Below the pieces are notes generated by a model. That model was not told where the DNA came from. It saw nothing but the letters and a program-made list of their open reading frames with translations, and did no database searches. From Butyricimonas faecihominis (GTDB lineage: Bacteria; Bacteroidota; Bacteroidia; Bacteroidales; Marinifilaceae), in contig NZ_AP028155.1 in assembly GCF_033096445.1 (NCBI RefSeq), positions 1,989,880 to 2,053,879 on the forward strand: a DNA stretch of 64,000 nt, read 5' to 3'. This document shows, piece by piece, positions 61,797-64,000 of this stretch; within the stretch, counting starts at the first letter, position 1; each line of letters opens with the position of its first letter. Position numbers and translations under genes: made by a program.

Positions 61797-63563
61797 ATGA
61801 AAAACTCATACCTTACGATGATCGTTTTCACGATTTTTACCATCAGTTTTTGCTCCCAAACGCAGGCACAAAAACAGAGCCGCGTGGAAAGACTATACCA
61901 ACACATCGCTTGGTCCGAAGGAGACAAGTACGATCGGTTGAGAGAAAGAATGGACACCAAAAGTATGGATGCCTACAAAAATGAAATCACCTTAGCCGAT
62001 GCCCTCAGACAATTGTTACTGACACCCGGCATCAATGCCATCGAACCCTACCTGAAAAGCGACATGACCATCCAGCAACAAGATGGCGGCGCCCGGTTAC
62101 GTTCGTTCTGCCAAGCAGCAAACCTCAACGTCAACCTTTTTCGTCACAAAGCAGACTCCACGATCTTTGCTTTGCTTGTTTATTCCAAGGATCAACTTGA
62201 AGATTCCCGTACAGTACTTGCACAAATAAAAAAATACGATTACAACATTGACCCCGATATTTACGAGGCGATCGTCCGGCTAAAGGAAAAAGTGCAATAT
62301 GCAGACCTGAAAGCCCAGCCGACACAGGCAAAATGTGACACTTATTTCAAAGACTTTCACAACCAATACAACTATGTCGAGGTGGCCAAAATATACAATG
62401 ATCTGTTATACAAAGCCGCCCTTGACAAGCAAAACGATTCAACCATTCTCTGTTATTTTAATGACACCACGCTAAAAACATTCTACGCCAACACCAAGGA
62501 ACCGCGTCCCTACTTGACTGAAGTACAAAAACTCTATGACGACTGCCTGTTCAAAGCGATACAAACGGCCACTTCCCCGGAAGCACAAAAACATTGTATC
62601 AATGCTTATATCGAATGTCCCTATCTAGCCGGATGTAACCGCAGATACCTGCCACAAGTGGAATACGCTAACGACAGCATAGACCTGATCATTCTCGTTT
62701 CACAGGTGGATTCTTTCCCACGCCTTCCGCTAATCAAGGCTTACCTTCAAACACATAAATACAAGCAATTCCGGGACAAAGCCCAACAGTTAAGGGAACA
62801 ATTTATCGACTCGATGATTTATATATCTCCCACGATCACTCGTTGTTACTCTGGAACAAACATCGTCCGGGAAACTAGAACTCACAATGACTCACTCACA
62901 ATCACCACATACCAATACTCCCCTCAAGGACTTTTAACACGGATCATTCAAAGCACACGACTGCAAAAAGATTCCACTACCACCACCCCGTTGAACTTGA
63001 TTGTCACAACATTCAGGTACAACAACCTCGGTAAATGCTACGAAGAGGAAACCATTGATTCCCTTACCAAAGCAACCGTATGCCTAATCAATTATCAGTA
63101 TGACACGACCTCTCATCCCGTCATGAAAACGACCAAGTGGAACCACGGGCAAAACACTATTGACTATTACAATCACCGAGGACAGGTCAACCGGACACAA
63201 GAATACCGGAACGGGCTGATTTGCGCTCAAACAGACTACACTTACGACACTCAAGGCCGTCTCTCCGGTAAAATATGGATAAACACCAGACCGGATACCG
63301 ACCATCCCGCCACAAAACAAGTCACCCTTTACACGTATGATCCATTCGGCTACCTTGTAAGCATTTCCTACGTGAAGGAAAACCTGCAAAATGAAAAAAT
63401 AACAAGTAACATGACACTAACTTACGACGAATTCGGCAACCCGATCAATCCTAATTACCAATATACTTACGACCAGACCGGAACATGGACCAGTAAAACG
63501 AGCAAGACGAACCCGGCGGACAGCGAGAAAATCGCTTATGTCTACAAGCAAAACAAAAAATAG
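61797..63563 (+). CDS. exported protein with YD-repeat-like C-terminal half, function unknown
   Basis: The 588-residue product has a signal peptide (about 1-24, ending QTQAQ). The first 370 residues are alpha-helical with several Cys residues and no recognised family. The C-terminal 220 residues hold at least six YD-like repeats: YQYSPQGLLTRI, FRYNNLGKCYEE, YTYDTQGRLSGKI, YTYDPFGYLVSI, LTYDEFGNPI, YTYDQTGTW. This resembles RHS/YD-repeat shells on a small scale but lacks the core motif and a C-terminal toxin domain. Likely periplasmic or surface. It stands alone, divergent from the YhcH operon. Confidence 0.8.
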   Translation: MKNSYLTMIVFTIFTISFCSQTQAQKQSRVERLYQHIAWSEGDKYDRLRERMDTKSMDAYKNEITLADALRQLLLTPGINAIEPYLKSDMTIQQQDGGARLRSFCQAANLNVNLFRHKADSTIFALLVYSKDQLEDSRTVLAQIKKYDYNIDPDIYEAIVRLKEKVQYADLKAQPTQAKCDTYFKDFHNQYNYVEVAKIYNDLLYKAALDKQNDSTILCYFNDTTLKTFYANTKEPRPYLTEVQKLYDDCLFKAIQTATSPEAQKHCINAYIECPYLAGCNRRYLPQVEYANDSIDLIILVSQVDSFPRLPLIKAYLQTHKYKQFRDKAQQLREQFIDSMIYISPTITRCYSGTNIVRETRTHNDSLTITTYQYSPQGLLTRIIQSTRLQKDSTTTTPLNLIVTTFRYNNLGKCYEEETIDSLTKATVCLINYQYDTTSHPVMKTTKWNHGQNTIDYYNHRGQVNRTQEYRNGLICAQTDYTYDTQGRLSGKIWINTRPDTDHPATKQVTLYTYDPFGYLVSISYVKENLQNEKITSNMTLTYDEFGNPINPNYQYTYDQTGTWTSKTSKTNPADSEKIAYVYKQNKK

Positions 63564-63583
63564 ACCCGCACATTTTCGTTTAG

Positions 63584-63604
63584 GCTTTCAATTTTCAATT
63601 AGTT
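63584..63604. repeat. 7-bp-phased repeat just upstream of the era promoter
   Basis: Heptads GCTTTCA, ATTTTCA, ATTAGTT precede the -7 box TACCTTTG at 63609-63616. Confidence 0.45.
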
Positions 63605-63608
63605 ATCG

Positions 63609-63616
63609 TACCTTTG
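63609..63616 (+). promoter_or_regulatory. -7 box (TACCTTTG) of era
   Basis: TACCTTTG fits TAnnTTTG and lies 23 bases before the ATG at 63639. Confidence 0.65.
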
Positions 63617-63638
63617 TGTCCAATTAATTTTTAAATAA

Positions 63639-64000
63639 ATGGAGCACAGAGCAGGTTTTGTCAATATCTTAGGAAACCCCAACGTGGGGAAATCAACCTT
63701 GATGAATCGACTAGTCGGGGAGAAATTATCGATTATCACGTCCAAATCCCAAACCACGCGTCACCGGATCAAGGGGATCGTGAACGGAGAGGACTTCCAG
63801 ATCGTGTTTTCCGATACCCCGGGGGTCGTGAAACCCAGTTACAAGATGCAGGAATATATGCTTGATTTCTCGAAAAGCGCCATTATCGATGCCGACATCA
63901 TCCTCTATGTCACCGACGTGGTGGAGAATATCGAAAAGAACGCGGACTTTATCGAGAAAGTGAAACAAAGCGAAGTTCCCATCCTTCTGGTGTTGAACAA
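63639..64000 (+). CDS. era: GTPase Era, 3'-truncated by the window edge
   Basis: The frame runs off the right end after 120 codons, starting MEHRAGFVNILGNPNVGKST. It shows the P-loop GNPNVGKS, switch SKSQTTRHRIKGIV, G3 motif DTPGV and LVLN at the edge (start of G4), all typical of Era. Era binds GTP and 16S rRNA and helps 30S ribosome assembly. The C-terminal KH domain lies outside the window. The promoter is at 63609. Confidence 0.95.
   Translation, partial: MEHRAGFVNILGNPNVGKSTLMNRLVGEKLSIITSKSQTTRHRIKGIVNGEDFQIVFSDTPGVVKPSYKMQEYMLDFSKSAIIDADIILYVTDVVENIEKNADFIEKVKQSEVPILLVLN

Noticed and set aside
61797-63563. RHS/polymorphic toxin
   Set aside because: No RHS core motif, no variable C-terminal toxin domain and no immunity gene follow.
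1-64000. tRNA or rRNA genes
   Set aside because: No cloverleaf pattern or rRNA-like conserved stretch was recognised in any gap.

Overview
The window looks like a chromosomal piece of a gut-type Bacteroidota, order Bacteroidales, probably near Butyricimonas/Odoribacter. This is inferred from gene content, not from a marker search. Supporting signs are three SusC/SusD pairs, each with an ECF sigma factor and a FecR anti-sigma factor; NigD-, NVEALA-, DUF4843- and PKD-type lipoproteins; and many Bacteroidetes-type -7 boxes (TAnnTTTG) just upstream of genes. No tRNA, rRNA, CRISPR array or intact insertion sequence was seen.

Left part (1-18 kb): an alpha-2-macroglobulin cut by the window edge; a histidine-rich membrane protein followed by a TonB receptor behind a structured leader; a frameshifted NigD-like lipoprotein gene; a cell-wall amidase; an Rpn-type nuclease; a two-component pair divergent from an NVEALA peptide, a BF3164-type lipoprotein and an O-antigen-ligase/TPR membrane protein; and a GHL10 (DUF187) lipid-anchored or secreted hydrolase.

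Middle (18-50.7 kb): three consecutive minus-strand nutrient-uptake loci, each with the order sigma, FecR, SusC (with an STN signalling domain), SusD, then cargo. The cargo is not glycoside hydrolases. It is thioredoxin-fold TlpA/DUF4369 lipoproteins (four), one DUF4369 protein with no thioredoxin domain, a free-standing DsbD-alpha-like domain, an FG-GAP propeller, and DUF4843 and PKD-like lipoproteins. This points to peptides, proteins or another redox-sensitive ligand rather than glycans.

Right part (50.9-64 kb): an AbiEii-type toxin/antitoxin pair. Then comes one compact eight-gene operon (59737 down to 51950): polyferredoxin membrane protein, Tat-lipoprotein aldo/keto reductase with ferredoxin domain, DUF1893, TonB receptor, DUF362, ECF-type S component, TatA, TatC. 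It places the Tat translocase next to its likely Fe-S substrates and an uptake system. A serine hydrolase, a YhcH-family protein, a YD-repeat-like exported protein and the start of era complete the window.

Between genes there are helically phased short repeats that ordinary annotation would not list: degenerate 7-bp arrays (about 4232, 8647, 61155, 63584), 11-bp arrays (7465, 37741, 37832, 59892), and long perfect hairpins, including a covarying pair at 17846 and 27790.
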